A stretch of 64,000 nt of DNA from Iodobacter sp025352645 (GCF_033446605.1 NZ_JAWQUO010000022.1:20884-84883); one strand, 5' to 3'; counted from the stretch's first letter, positions 1 through 8,958 are shown. The notes: generated by a model not told the origin, from the sequence alone. A program made the numbers and translations.

Positions 1-16
1 AGCCTGGCGGTTTTTT
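1..16 (+). terminator. Possible right half of a terminator upstream of clpX
   Basis: The window opens with a G+C-rich segment (GCCTGGCGG) followed directly by six T. This looks like the 3' arm and U-tract of a Rho-independent terminator whose 5' arm lies outside the window. In many relatives clpP lies upstream of clpX, so it could close a clpP transcript; that is inference only. Confidence 0.3.
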
Positions 17-51
17 ATTCTAGGGCCCGTTGTTGGGGTGTAGGTTAGGCG

Positions 52-1308
52 ATGTCAGAAAAACTCCTTTATTGTTCTTTTTGCGGTAAAAGCCAGCACG
101 AAGTGGTTAAGCTGATTGCTGGCCCGCAAGTGTTTATTTGCAACGAATGCATTGAGCTTTGCCGTGATGTATTAAAAGACGAAGCCGCTGCGGCGGTGGT
201 TGGTGAGGCAGCGCAGGCGGGGGAAGGCAAGCGCGTACCTACGCCAGTTGAAATTCGCACCACTCTGGATTCTTATGTGATTGGCCAAGAGCGCGCCAAA
301 AAGATTCTTGCGGTTGCGGTTTATAACCATTACAAGCGCTTAAGCAGCAATAAGTCTGCAGATAATGATGTGGAATTGGCTAAATCCAATATCTTGCTGA
401 TTGGGCCAACAGGCTCAGGTAAAACATTATTAGCGCAAACCATGGCTAAGCTTTTGGATGTGCCCTTTGTTATTGCCGACGCTACAACGCTGACTGAAGC
501 GGGTTATGTGGGTGAAGACGTTGAGCACATCATTGCTAAGCTGTTGGCTCAGTGCGATTACGATGTAGAAAAAGCCCAGCGTGGCATTATCTATATCGAT
601 GAGATCGATAAAATTGCGCGTAAATCCGAAAACCCATCGATTACCCGTGATGTATCGGGTGAGGGTGTGCAGCAGGCGTTATTGAAGCTGGTAGAGGGGA
701 CGGTTGCATCAGTTCCTCCACAAGGCGGCCGTAAGCATCCAAACCAAGATATGCCGCAGGTTGATACCACTAATATCTTGTTTATTTGTGGTGGTGCGTT
801 TGAAGGCTTGGATAAAATCATCCGCAATCGCTCAGTAAAAAGCGGCATTGGTTTTGGCGCCGAAGTGATGAGCAAGGACGAAAACACCAGTGTTGGCAAA
901 ATGCTGCACACGGTAGAGCCAGATGATTTGATTCGCTTTGGCTTGATTCCTGAGTTTGTGGGCCGCTTACCAGTGACTGCAACGCTGGAAGAGCTGGATG
1001 AAGCCGCGCTGGTTTCTATTCTGACAGAGCCTAAAAACGCCCTGATTAAACAGTATCAAAAACTGTTTTCTTTGGAAGGTGTTGAGCTGGAAGTCGGAAA
1101 AGAAGCCTTGGCATCGATTGCACACAAGGCGATGGAGCGTAAAATTGGTGCACGTGGCCTGCGCTCGATTGTTGAATCATCCTTGCTAGATATCATGTAC
1201 GAGCTGCCTTCTATGCAAGGCGTGAGTCGTGTGGTGGTGGATGAGTCGGTGATTAAAAATGCAACTGCGCCAACGGTTGTATACGCTGATCCTGTTGTGG
1301 CTAAGTAA
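52..1308 (+). CDS. clpX: ATP-dependent Clp protease, ATP-binding subunit ClpX
   Basis: AAA+ unfoldase that recognises tagged or damaged cytoplasmic proteins and feeds them to the ClpP peptidase. The 418-residue product has the usual family length. The N-terminal zinc-binding domain shows Cys8, Cys11, Cys30 and Cys33. The AAA+ core has Walker A (GPTGSGKT, about residues 118-125), Walker B (IIYIDEIDK, about 180-188), the pore motif GYVGED, and the C-terminal sensor-2 region GARGLRS. The ATG follows a weak purine-rich stretch. The downstream order lon, hupB, ppiD is the common proteobacterial arrangement, so the identity is firm. clpP is expected upstream, outside the window. Confidence 0.98.
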   Translation: MSEKLLYCSFCGKSQHEVVKLIAGPQVFICNECIELCRDVLKDEAAAAVVGEAAQAGEGKRVPTPVEIRTTLDSYVIGQERAKKILAVAVYNHYKRLSSNKSADNDVELAKSNILLIGPTGSGKTLLAQTMAKLLDVPFVIADATTLTEAGYVGEDVEHIIAKLLAQCDYDVEKAQRGIIYIDEIDKIARKSENPSITRDVSGEGVQQALLKLVEGTVASVPPQGGRKHPNQDMPQVDTTNILFICGGAFEGLDKIIRNRSVKSGIGFGAEVMSKDENTSVGKMLHTVEPDDLIRFGLIPEFVGRLPVTATLEELDEAALVSILTEPKNALIKQYQKLFSLEGVELEVGKEALASIAHKAMERKIGARGLRSIVESSLLDIMYELPSMQGVSRVVVDESVIKNATAPTVVYADPVVAK

Positions 1309-1315
1309 GACACAG

Positions 1316-1345
1316 AGGCGCCAGTGACTGTTTGCTGGTGCCTTT
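1316..1345 (+). terminator. Weak hairpin after clpX
   Basis: AGGCGCCAG (1316-1324) pairs with CTGGTGCCT (1335-1343) with one wobble, but only three T follow. A second hairpin (about 1370-1400, around CTGAAATTTTCAG) lies just downstream. Termination here would be partial; lon may be partly co-transcribed with clpX. Confidence 0.35.
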
Positions 1346-1475
1346 ATGTAGGCAAAAATATATTACTTAAGCTCTGGGCTGAAATTTTCAGCTCAGAGTT
1401 ACTTCTAGGGCATTGTAATTTCTTGCCCAAGCCCCCAGCTCTATGGGGTAAATCCACTTTCGAGGCCCTTTGTTG

Positions 1476-3890
1476 ATGTCCCAAACTGTTGCGTTTGCCG
1501 ACGATGTCCATTTGCCGCTGCTGCCGCTACGAGATGTGGTGGTGTTTCCGCATATGGTTATCCCGCTATTTGTGGGTCGCCCAAAGTCGATTCGCGCGCT
1601 AGAAGCCGCGATGGAAGATGGCCGCCATATCTTGCTGGTTGCGCAAAAGAACGCCCAGAAAGATGAGCCAGGCTTGGCTGACATTTATCCAGTAGGTACG
1701 ATTGCCAGCATCTTACAGATGCTGAAGCTTCCTGACGGTACGGTTAAAGTGCTGGTTGAAGGTGGCCAGCGTGCAACCGTCACCGATATTGATGAAGAGG
1801 CCGGCTTTTATAGCGCGATCGCTCATCCGATTGATGCCAGTGGCGAGCAGGGGCATGAAGTAGAGGCGATGCGCCGTGCCTTGCTAACCCAATTTGATCA
1901 ATTTGTTAAGCTCAATAAAAAAATTCCGCCAGAAATCTTGACCTCTTTGGCTGGGATCGAAGACGCGCATCGCTTGGCAGATACTATTGCCGCGCATCTG
2001 CCTTTAAAGCTTGAGCAAAAACAATCCATCTTAGAGATGTTCGACCTGCGTCGCCGCATGGAGCAGCTGTTAAAACAGCTTGAATCCGAGCTGGATATCT
2101 TGCAGGTAGAAAAGCGTATCCGTGGCCGTGTGAAGCGCCAAATGGAAAAAAGTCAGCGCGAGTATTATCTGAATGAGCAGGTTAAGGCCATTCAGAAAGA
2201 GCTGGGTGAGCTAGATGAAAACGCCGATATCGACGAGCTTGATAAAAAAATCAAAAACGCCGGTATGAGCAAAGAAGCGCGCGACAAAGCCGAGTCTGAG
2301 CTGAAAAAATTACGCATGATGTCGCCGATGTCTGCTGAAGCAACCGTAGTGCGTAATTACATCGATACTTTGCTTGATTTGCCGTGGAAAAAGAAAACCA
2401 AAATCAGCAAGGAATTACCTGCCGCAGAATTGGTGCTGGATACCGATCACTACGGCCTTGAGAAGGTCAAAGAGCGCATTGTTGAGTACCTTGCGGTACA
2501 AAGCCGTGTTGAAAAGCTCAAAGCGCCTATTTTGTGCCTTGTAGGGCCGCCTGGTGTGGGTAAAACTTCCTTGGGCGAATCGATTGCGCGTGCCACTAAT
2601 CGTAAATTTGTCCGTATGGCCTTAGGTGGCGTGCGTGATGAATCGGAGATTCGTGGACATCGCCGCACTTATATCGGCTCGATGCCGGGTAAAATTTTGC
2701 AGTCGATGACTAAAATTGGTGTAAAAAATCCACTCTTTTTACTCGATGAAGTCGATAAGATGGGCTCGGATTTCCGAGGTGATCCTTCTTCTGCTTTGCT
2801 GGAAGTATTAGATCCTGAGCAAAACCACGCATTTAGCGATCATTATCTAGAAGTGGATTTTGATTTGTCGGATGTGATGTTTGTGGCGACGGCTAACTCA
2901 CTCAATATTCCGCCTGCATTATTGGATCGAATGGAAGTGATTCGTTTGTCGGGTTATACCGAAGACGAAAAAGTAAATATTGCACTTAAGTACCTTGTGC
3001 CAAAACAAACCAAGGCTAATGGTGTAGCTGAGGGTGAATTGGTGATTTCCGACGCTGCTGTGCGTGATGTAGTGCGTTTCTACACCCGTGAAGCAGGGGT
3101 GCGCAGCTTAGATCGAGAAATCGCTCGTATCTGCCGCAAGGTGGTGAAGAGCTTGATCATGAAGCCAAGCGATAAAAAGATCACCATTACCCCGAAAAAC
3201 TTGGAAAAGTACTTGGGTGTACATCGTTTTGATTACGGTGTTGCAGAGCAAACGAATCAGATTGGGCAGGTAACTGGCCTTGCTTGGACCGAAGTCGGTG
3301 GTGAATTACTCACTATCGAAGCGGTAAAATTCCCAGGCAAAGGAAAAATGATTCAAACCGGTAAGCTTGGTGATGTGATGCAAGAATCCATCCAAGCGGC
3401 GTTGTCGGTGGTGCGTAGTCGCGCTAAGGCCTTAGGCATAGACCCTGATTTTTATCAGAAAATTGATATGCACATCCATTTTCCAGAAGGAGCTACGCCA
3501 AAAGATGGCCCTTCAGCAGGGATTGGTATTGCAACTGCAATGGTCTCTGTGTTGTCTGGAATCCCGGTTCGTTGCGATGTTGCAATGACAGGAGAGATCA
3601 CGCTGCGTGGTGAAGTATTGCCAATTGGCGGTTTAAAGGAGAAACTGCTTGCTGCTCACCGTGGTGGCATCAAGCAGGTATTGATTCCTGAGGGCAATGT
3701 CAAGGATCTCGCTGAGATACCAGACAATGTAAAGCGCGGGCTAACCATACACCCAGTCAAGTGGATCGATCAGGTGTTGGGGCTTGCCTTAGAGCGGTTG
3801 CCGGAGGTTTTGCCGGAAGAGGTGGCGAGTTCAGAAGCTGTTTTGCCGCAAGCAGGGGTGGAAGTAACTGGACAGCTTACTAAACATTAG
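1476..3890 (+). CDS. lon: ATP-dependent Lon protease (LonA type)
   Basis: Cytoplasmic AAA+ serine protease that degrades misfolded and short-lived regulatory proteins. From the ATG at 1476 the product is 804 residues, the usual LonA size. An N-terminal LON substrate domain (about 10-200) and a coiled-coil region precede the AAA+ module with Walker A GPPGVGKT (about 357-364) and Walker B LFLLDEVDK. The C-terminal protease domain carries the Ser-Lys dyad: Ser680 in KDGPSAGIG and Lys723 in LKEKLL. Two in-frame TTG codons precede the ATG; the ATG has GAGG about ten bases upstream and starts the conserved N terminus, so I prefer it. lon is commonly heat-shock controlled; no convincing sigma-32 promoter was recognised here. 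Confidence 0.97.
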   Translation: MSQTVAFADDVHLPLLPLRDVVVFPHMVIPLFVGRPKSIRALEAAMEDGRHILLVAQKNAQKDEPGLADIYPVGTIASILQMLKLPDGTVKVLVEGGQRATVTDIDEEAGFYSAIAHPIDASGEQGHEVEAMRRALLTQFDQFVKLNKKIPPEILTSLAGIEDAHRLADTIAAHLPLKLEQKQSILEMFDLRRRMEQLLKQLESELDILQVEKRIRGRVKRQMEKSQREYYLNEQVKAIQKELGELDENADIDELDKKIKNAGMSKEARDKAESELKKLRMMSPMSAEATVVRNYIDTLLDLPWKKKTKISKELPAAELVLDTDHYGLEKVKERIVEYLAVQSRVEKLKAPILCLVGPPGVGKTSLGESIARATNRKFVRMALGGVRDESEIRGHRRTYIGSMPGKILQSMTKIGVKNPLFLLDEVDKMGSDFRGDPSSALLEVLDPEQNHAFSDHYLEVDFDLSDVMFVATANSLNIPPALLDRMEVIRLSGYTEDEKVNIALKYLVPKQTKANGVAEGELVISDAAVRDVVRFYTREAGVRSLDREIARICRKVVKSLIMKPSDKKITITPKNLEKYLGVHRFDYGVAEQTNQIGQVTGLAWTEVGGELLTIEAVKFPGKGKMIQTGKLGDVMQESIQAALSVVRSRAKALGIDPDFYQKIDMHIHFPEGATPKDGPSAGIGIATAMVSVLSGIPVRCDVAMTGEITLRGEVLPIGGLKEKLLAAHRGGIKQVLIPEGNVKDLAEIPDNVKRGLTIHPVKWIDQVLGLALERLPEVLPEEVASSEAVLPQAGVEVTGQLTKH

Positions 3891-3920
3891 TTGACACGAG
3901 ATTTTGTGGCTTGCTATAAA
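3891..3920 (+). promoter_or_regulatory. Sigma-70 promoter for hupB
   Basis: TTGACA (3891-3896) and TATAAA (3915-3920) are separated by 18 bases, near-consensus on both boxes. It starts on the base after the lon stop codon and ends 54 bases before the hupB start, so hupB has its own strong promoter. Confidence 0.75.
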
Positions 3921-3974
3921 GCTTCAGTAATTAGTTAATCGTATCAATCCAATCAGAATTGAAAGGGGACGTAA

Positions 3975-4247
3975 GTGAATAAATCGGAACTCATCAACGC
4001 CATCGCAGAATCCGCTGGTCTCTCCAAGGCTGATGCAGGTAAAGCACTGGATGCAACAGTAGAAGCAGTAACCCAAGCCCTGAAATCAGGCGACGAAGTA
4101 ACGTTGGTCGGCTTTGGTTCTTTTTACGTGTCTGAGCGCGCTGAGCGCAGCGGCCGTAATCCACGCACTGGCGAGACTATCGCGATTGCTGCTGCAAAAC
4201 AGCCTAAATTTAGGGCTGGTAAATCTTTGAAAGATGCAGTACAATAA
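3975..4247 (+). CDS. hupB: DNA-binding protein HU-beta
   Basis: Small histone-like nucleoid protein that bends and compacts DNA as a dimer. The 90-residue length is typical, beginning MNKSELINAIAE with two helices, then the beta arm with GFGSFYV and the signature RSGRNPRTGE, which carries the conserved Pro that intercalates into DNA. The start is GTG, preceded by AAGGGGA at good spacing. It sits between lon and ppiD as in Escherichia coli, and has its own promoter starting right after lon. Confidence 0.97.
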   Translation: MNKSELINAIAESAGLSKADAGKALDATVEAVTQALKSGDEVTLVGFGSFYVSERAERSGRNPRTGETIAIAAAKQPKFRAGKSLKDAVQ

Positions 4248-4295
4248 TCGACTTACTTTGCTGACTAAATCTTTATTAGTGCAGTAATTTGGCTT

Positions 4296-4371
4296 GGGTG
4301 ATTAGCTCAGTTGGTAGAGCGTCTGCCTTACACGCAGAATGTCGGCGGTTCGACCCCGTCATCACCCACCA
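4296..4371 (+). tRNA. tRNA-Val (anticodon TAC)
   Basis: A 76-base cloverleaf with encoded CCA. Acceptor GGGTGAT pairs with ATCACCC, the D arm has AGCTCAGTTGGTAGAGC, the anticodon loop is CTTACAC, and the T arm has GGTTCGACCCC. The TAC anticodon reads GUA and related valine codons. It lies 49 bases after hupB and 29 bases before tRNA-Asp, so the two tRNAs are probably transcribed together. Confidence 0.95.
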
Positions 4372-4400
4372 TTTAACTGTCGAAGATTTAGTTGCATTGA

Positions 4401-4477
4401 GGAGTGGTAGTTCAGTTGGTTAGAATACCGGCCTGTCACGCCGGGGGTCGCGGGTTCGAGTCCCGTCCGCTCCGCCA
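4401..4477 (+). tRNA. tRNA-Asp (anticodon GTC)
   Basis: A 77-base cloverleaf with encoded CCA. Acceptor GGAGTGG pairs with CCGCTCC, the anticodon loop is CTGTCAC, and the T arm is GGGTTCGAGTCCC. A strong terminator follows ten bases later. Confidence 0.95.
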
Positions 4478-4486
4478 GATTAAAAT

Positions 4487-4518
4487 AAAAAGCCAAGCAG
4501 AAATGCTTGGCTTTTTAT
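4487..4518 (+). terminator. Rho-independent terminator of the tRNA unit
   Basis: AAAAAGCCAAGCA (4487-4499) pairs perfectly with TGCTTGGCTTTTT (4504-4516) around a GAAA tetraloop and runs into T-rich sequence. It separates the tRNAs from ppiD. Confidence 0.85.
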
Positions 4519-4747
4519 TTGTCTATTATTTGCGTTTGCAAGACAGGCAGGCGTCAATCTGGCATTATCCGAGGGGCTATTTATTCGACAGAGTGGATTT
4601 TATACGCTCGATCGTGGTGCCCACTTTTGATGGTGATTGCGGTTGCCAGTTTAAACATAAAAAATACACGCCTTCGTGGCATAAATCGATTGGCCCTCCG
4701 CCATTTCAGATTGTATGTTGCGAATCACTCGCGGAGTTGCTTGTCCC

Positions 4748-6580
4748 ATGTTTTCTTTTGTTGAAAAAAACAAGACCGCCGTTCAGGTGGTACTTGGCCT
4801 CGTTTCTTTGGGTCTAGTTGTTGGTGTTGGCCTTACAGGCTACAGCGCTATGGAAGATGGCGAATCGTATCTGGCTAAGGTTGGCCAGACACTTATTACC
4901 CCTCGTGAGCTTGCTCAAGCCATTGGCAACCAGCCTATTGCAAATGAAATGAAACCGATGGTGCTTGAGCAGCTGGTTAAAAAGCAGCTTTTACTTGAGC
5001 AAGCCGCTCTATTGCACCTAAAGGTCTCGGATGATCAGGTCCGTGATGCAATTGCTGCTATTCCAGATTTCCAAGAAAATGGCAAATTTAGTCCTCAGCG
5101 CTATCAAGACTTACTGGCTGCTCAGCAAATGACGCCATTAGCCTTTCAGCAGCGTGTGCGTGATGATTTATCTAGCCGTCATCTATTGGCTGGGTTTGCC
5201 AATGGCATTCAATCAACGGCCATGACTGAATATATGGCGAAGCTATTGGGTGAGAAAAGAGAAGTGGCGATGGTGCAAATTTCGCCCGCTGCTTTTATGT
5301 CACAAGTTGTTGTGTCTGATGCCGACGTTAAAAAATATTACGATACACACAGCGAGGAATTTAAATCGCCAGAAATGGCTCGCTTGGAATATATCGTTTT
5401 TTCTCAGCAAGAATTAGCTAAGAGCGTTTTGGTGACATCCGCCGAGGTGCAGAAATATTTTGAAGCACATAAAGCGCAGCTCACGGGTGAAGAGCGTAAA
5501 GCCAGCCATATCTTAATTACGCTTGCTAAAGACGCTAAGCCAGAAGTTAAGAAGGTAGCACAGGCGAAGGCTGATGCCATTTTGAAAGAGCTAAAAGCGA
5601 ACCCAGCGCGTTTTGCTGAGCTGGCTAAAAAAGAATCGCAAGATCCAGGCTCGGCTGCGAATGGTGGTGATTTAGGCTTTTTTGCTCATGGCGCTATGGT
5701 AAAGCCGTTTGATGATGCGGCGTTTAAACTTAAAAAAGGTGAAATCAGCGCGGTAGTTGCCAGTGATTTTGGCCTGCACATTATTCGTCTTGATGATATT
5801 CGTAGCAAAACTTTGGCGGAAGTACAGCCTGAAGTAGAGCACAAGCTGAAGCTTGAAAAAGTGCAGCAAAGTTTTCAAAACCAAGCTGAGAAATTTAATG
5901 AGCTGGTTTATCAGCAAGCAGATAGTTTAAAGCCAGCGGCAGAGGCCTTTAAATTGGCTGTGCAGCAAAGTGCTTGGGTAACGCGTGCAGCGGCTACTGA
6001 TGAACTGCTCAATAACGCGAAGCTGCGTGAGGCCGTGTTTAGCGATGATGTGTTAAAAAAGAAACACAATTCAGAAGCGATTGAAGTGGCTCCAGGTACT
6101 TTGGTTTCAGTGCGTGTTATTGAAGCAAAACCCGCGCAAGTGCAGAAGTTAGAGGCTGTAAATGCGGGCATTTTGGCGAAGCTTAAGCAAGAGAAAGCGC
6201 TTAAATTGGCACTTGCTGAGGGTACTAAGAAATTAGCCGAGCTTAAAAAAGGCGGGGCGGATACGCTTACTTGGTCTGCAGCACAAGAGATGTTGCGCAT
6301 GGGGCAATCTGCGGTGCCAGAAGCTCAGCTGAAAGAAATTTTTAGTGCTTCTGCAGATAAGCTACCTGCATATGTGGGAGCAGAGGTGAAAGGCCAAGGT
6401 TTTGCATTATTTAAAGTGCTGAAATCAACTGCTGCCCCTGCACTAGACGATGAATTGCGTCGCCGCATGAGTGAAAACATTGGGCAGATGTATGGCCAGG
6501 TTGAAGTGGCTAGCTATTTACAAGCGCTTAAATCGCAAATTAAAGTAGATTACAAGCTTAAACCTAGCTCGCTTGAGTAA
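4748..6580 (+). CDS. ppiD: Inner-membrane peptidyl-prolyl isomerase / chaperone PpiD
   Basis: Periplasmic folding factor anchored in the inner membrane near the Sec translocon; it helps newly exported proteins fold. From ATG 4748 the product is 610 residues, close to the family's usual length. It has a short cytoplasmic N terminus (MFSFVEKNK), one membrane segment (about residues 10-32), a SurA-like chaperone region, and one parvulin PpiC domain (about 250-352, with ASHILI, GGDLGFF and GLHIIRL). A longer in-frame reading begins 33 bases upstream with TTG; the ATG has GGAG at workable distance and gives the normal N terminus. It follows hupB and the two tRNAs, a conserved neighbourhood, and is closed by a strong terminator. 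Confidence 0.93.
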   Translation: MFSFVEKNKTAVQVVLGLVSLGLVVGVGLTGYSAMEDGESYLAKVGQTLITPRELAQAIGNQPIANEMKPMVLEQLVKKQLLLEQAALLHLKVSDDQVRDAIAAIPDFQENGKFSPQRYQDLLAAQQMTPLAFQQRVRDDLSSRHLLAGFANGIQSTAMTEYMAKLLGEKREVAMVQISPAAFMSQVVVSDADVKKYYDTHSEEFKSPEMARLEYIVFSQQELAKSVLVTSAEVQKYFEAHKAQLTGEERKASHILITLAKDAKPEVKKVAQAKADAILKELKANPARFAELAKKESQDPGSAANGGDLGFFAHGAMVKPFDDAAFKLKKGEISAVVASDFGLHIIRLDDIRSKTLAEVQPEVEHKLKLEKVQQSFQNQAEKFNELVYQQADSLKPAAEAFKLAVQQSAWVTRAAATDELLNNAKLREAVFSDDVLKKKHNSEAIEVAPGTLVSVRVIEAKPAQVQKLEAVNAGILAKLKQEKALKLALAEGTKKLAELKKGGADTLTWSAAQEMLRMGQSAVPEAQLKEIFSASADKLPAYVGAEVKGQGFALFKVLKSTAAPALDDELRRRMSENIGQMYGQVEVASYLQALKSQIKVDYKLKPSSLE

Positions 6581-6590
6581 AAAAGTGGTA

Positions 6591-6626
6591 AAAAACGGCA
6601 AGAGAAATTTTATCTTGCCGTTTTTT
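6591..6626 (+). terminator. Rho-independent terminator after ppiD
   Basis: AAAAACGGCAAGA (6591-6603) pairs perfectly with TCTTGCCGTTTTT (6613-6625), loop GAAATTTTA, with a T run at the end. Confidence 0.9.
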
Positions 6627-6718
6627 GTTAATTAGGATTGTATTTTCTTACTGACATGCCGATATTACTAATAAGCAGGGGCTTTAGATTCTTGCTGATT
6701 ACCTGAGGAGATATTGCC

Positions 6719-6886
6719 ATGATCACCGTATTCAAGATGGAAGACGGAAGCGTAGAGCTAGAAACCGTGGATATCCTCGCAACTAGAGATGAGTTTTTCC
6801 GCCCTTTTGATCTACCCAGTTTGCAACTGCTAAGTGTTACTGAATCTGAGTGTGCTAGGGTTTCAGCTACTCGCCATTTAGCTTAG
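6719..6886 (+). CDS. Small hypothetical protein (55 aa)
   Basis: A 55-residue acidic reading frame beginning MITVFKMEDGSVELETVD and ending ATRHLA. GAGGAG at 6705-6710 lies eight bases upstream of the ATG, a strong ribosome binding site. No family is recognised; there is no signal peptide or membrane segment. It follows the ppiD terminator and its last 20 bases overlap, tail to tail, the end of the enoyl-CoA hydratase gene on the other strand. Support comes from the ribosome binding site and protein-like composition only. Confidence 0.55.
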   Translation: MITVFKMEDGSVELETVDILATRDEFFRPFDLPSLQLLSVTESECARVSATRHLA

Positions 6887-7679
6887 CGTTTCGATTGATA
6901 TGCCATGAAGGGGCGCGTTTACCCAAATAGGCCGCCACGCCTTCGCGTGCTTCTTCATGGGTTCTGATGTGTGCAATACGGTGTGCGGTATCAGAAATCA
7001 TTGCGTCATCGATAGGCCGGTGTACGACTGAAGTAATCAGCCGTTTTGCTGCGGTGAGTGCATGTGGGCTGTTTTGTAGTAGCTCGTTAATCCACGTTTG
7101 TACTTGTATATCCATGTCCTCAATATTCTGTTTTACCTCGTGTACTAATCCCAATTGTTGTGCCGTATGGCAGTCAAAGCGTTCAGCGGTTAGCATGTAA
7201 CGTCTGGCTGCACTGATACCAATTTTGCCAATGATGTAGGGGCCAATGACGGCAGGGATTAAGCCTAGCCGTACTTCATTAATGCGAAACCAACTATCGC
7301 TGGTGGCAACGGCTAAATCACAGCAAGCAATCAAGCCAACGCCGCCACCAAAGGCCGGCCCTTGGATTCGAGCGATGGTGGGCACGGGTAAGCGCTCTAG
7401 GGTTTGCATAAGACGGGCTAGTTTGAGCGCATCTTCAAAATTGCGATGCTGATCAAATTGGGTGGAATGGTGAATCCAGCTTAAGTCTGCGCCAGCACTA
7501 AATGTACTGCCTTCTGCTGACAACACAACTACGCGTAAATTTGAGTTTTGCCCGAATGCGGCAAGAGTGGCGGTGAGCTCTGCAATTAATATGTCATCAA
7601 ATGCATTACAAAGCGCTGGTCGTGCGAGCGTAATAGTAGCGATGCCGTGGCTGAAATGGGTGTGTATTGTATCGCTCAT
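6867..7679 (-). CDS. Enoyl-CoA hydratase/isomerase family protein, LiuC-like
   Basis: Crotonase-fold enzyme acting on an acyl-CoA. The 270-residue length is typical. The oxyanion-hole segments are FSAGADLSW and GPAFGGGVGLIACCDLA, and the segment NEVRLGLIPAVIGPYI with a catalytic-type Glu is characteristic of 3-methylglutaconyl-CoA hydratases (LiuC, leucine and isovalerate breakdown). The other liu genes (isovaleryl-CoA dehydrogenase, methylcrotonyl-CoA carboxylase) are not nearby, so the substrate is uncertain. It is transcribed alone, convergent with the small gene at 6719-6886. Confidence 0.85.
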   Translation of the reverse strand: MSDTIHTHFSHGIATITLARPALCNAFDDILIAELTATLAAFGQNSNLRVVVLSAEGSTFSAGADLSWIHHSTQFDQHRNFEDALKLARLMQTLERLPVPTIARIQGPAFGGGVGLIACCDLAVATSDSWFRINEVRLGLIPAVIGPYIIGKIGISAARRYMLTAERFDCHTAQQLGLVHEVKQNIEDMDIQVQTWINELLQNSPHALTAAKRLITSVVHRPIDDAMISDTAHRIAHIRTHEEAREGVAAYLGKRAPSWHINRNAKLNGE

Positions 7680-8082
7680 GCCGACTCCCTAATGAAATTG
7701 CGTTGTTTGGCTGATGATTCGTAAACAAACTAAGGCAGACTGCTGAGGCAAGAGCTAAGGCGAGTCAGCTTAGTCAAGTTCAGTTGCATGTGGTAGAGTG
7801 CGCGCCACTCTGAGCTGACAGGAGGTTATGGGATGTGGGGATGGCTCATATTGCGTTTCTTAGCCCAGTTTCCAGTAATTTTTCTACATTGATTAATGAA
7901 TTAAGGCGAGTTTTTTACTTTCTTTGTTTGTTTGCTAAGAGTAAAAGGTGGCTTAATTCTTTTTTTGCATCAGTGATAAAGTAGCTGTACTGATATGGTG
8001 TTTTGCCTTGCTGATTTTCTTTGGGTGCTATGGCACCAATTAAGGCAAATTTTATTGTTAGGTTCTTTGATTCCTTGGTCCG
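7680..8082. other. Intergenic region with one candidate micro-ORF
   Basis: Divergent spacer between the hydratase and the dienelactone-hydrolase-like gene. It holds the presumed promoters of both. The only other thing seen is a 19-codon frame at 7833-7892 on the plus strand, described separately among the findings. No RNA gene or repeat was recognised. Confidence 0.5.
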
Positions 8083-8958
8083 ATGCGAATTATTTTCTGG
8101 TCTTGTTTGTTGGGTATGATGGCTTTGCCTGTACGGGCTGAGCGCGTACTCATTCCCGGTGCAGAAATCACCTTGTCTGCAAAATACCTTCCTCCTCCTG
8201 TTTCTGATGCTGGGCCTGCCGCAGCGGTGGTGTTATTGCATGGCTGCAACGGTATGGGGCAAACAACAGGGCTTAATCCAAGGCCTGAGCGGATGGCAAG
8301 TCTTTTGCAGGAAAAAGGCTACGCTGTTTTGATGCTAGATAGCTTTGGTGGGCGGGATCTGCAGGAGCTTTGTAGCGTGCCGCTCAGTAAGCGCACCTTA
8401 AGCCCTAAAATGCGTGCAGAAGATGCACGGCATGCGTTGGAATGGTTAAAAACGCGCAAGGAAATTGATGGCGATCGCTTAGGTGTAATTGGCTGGTCGC
8501 ACGGTGCAACCGCGGTTTTATCCTTGCTTGGGCAAAAATTGCCATCGGTTCGTGTTGGCGTGGCTTTTTTCCCCTCATGCAGCTCTTATTTGCTGCGTGA
8601 TAAATATCAAGTGACTGCACCACTACTGATGTTGGTGGGTGAAGAGGATGATTGGACTCCTGCCGAGCCTTGTCGTGCTTTGGTGGCCAAAGCAGATCAA
8701 CCGACCTTTCGTTTAATCACTTATCCAGATGCTTTTCATGATTTCGATAACGCTAGCTTAAAGCCTGATGTGGTAAAACGGATGGCGGTGGGGGCATCAA
8801 CGGTGGCGATCGCGTTTAATCCTGATGCTAGCTCGGATGCTTATCGGCGCACATTTAAGTGGTTATCGCCTTGGCTAGATCTAAATCGTATGCCGGTGGT
8901 CACGCCTTCGTCATTTCGTCATGCGGGTGCGGGTTTAGGGAAAAACACTGGGCCCTAG
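8083..8958 (+). CDS. Secreted dienelactone-hydrolase family protein
   Basis: Alpha/beta hydrolase, probably periplasmic: the N terminus MRIIFWSCLLGMMALPVRA is a signal peptide with cleavage after ARA-type residues. The catalytic triad is visible as Ser139 in GWSHGA, an Asp at about 189-190 in EEDDWTP, and His219 in AFHDFD. The HGCNGM segment near residue 52 supplies the oxyanion region. Length 291 fits the dienelactone hydrolase (DLH) superfamily. True substrates of such periplasmic DLH-like proteins are usually unknown. The ribosome binding site is weak. Confidence 0.8.
   Translation: MRIIFWSCLLGMMALPVRAERVLIPGAEITLSAKYLPPPVSDAGPAAAVVLLHGCNGMGQTTGLNPRPERMASLLQEKGYAVLMLDSFGGRDLQELCSVPLSKRTLSPKMRAEDARHALEWLKTRKEIDGDRLGVIGWSHGATAVLSLLGQKLPSVRVGVAFFPSCSSYLLRDKYQVTAPLLMLVGEEDDWTPAEPCRALVAKADQPTFRLITYPDAFHDFDNASLKPDVVKRMAVGASTVAIAFNPDASSDAYRRTFKWLSPWLDLNRMPVVTPSSFRHAGAGLGKNTGP

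Noticed and set aside
1441..1475. A heat-shock sigma-32 promoter before lon
   Set aside because: CTTGCCC and CCCCCAG pieces occur but spacing and sequence do not fit the CTTGAA / CCCCATNT pattern.
4404..4817. Open frames starting in tRNA-Asp and running towards ppiD
   Set aside because: They cross a tRNA and a terminator and do not look like protein; ppiD explains the right part in another frame.
7680..8082. A structured RNA or riboswitch before the dienelactone-hydrolase-like gene
   Set aside because: No conserved fold or terminator pair was seen; only ordinary short hairpins.
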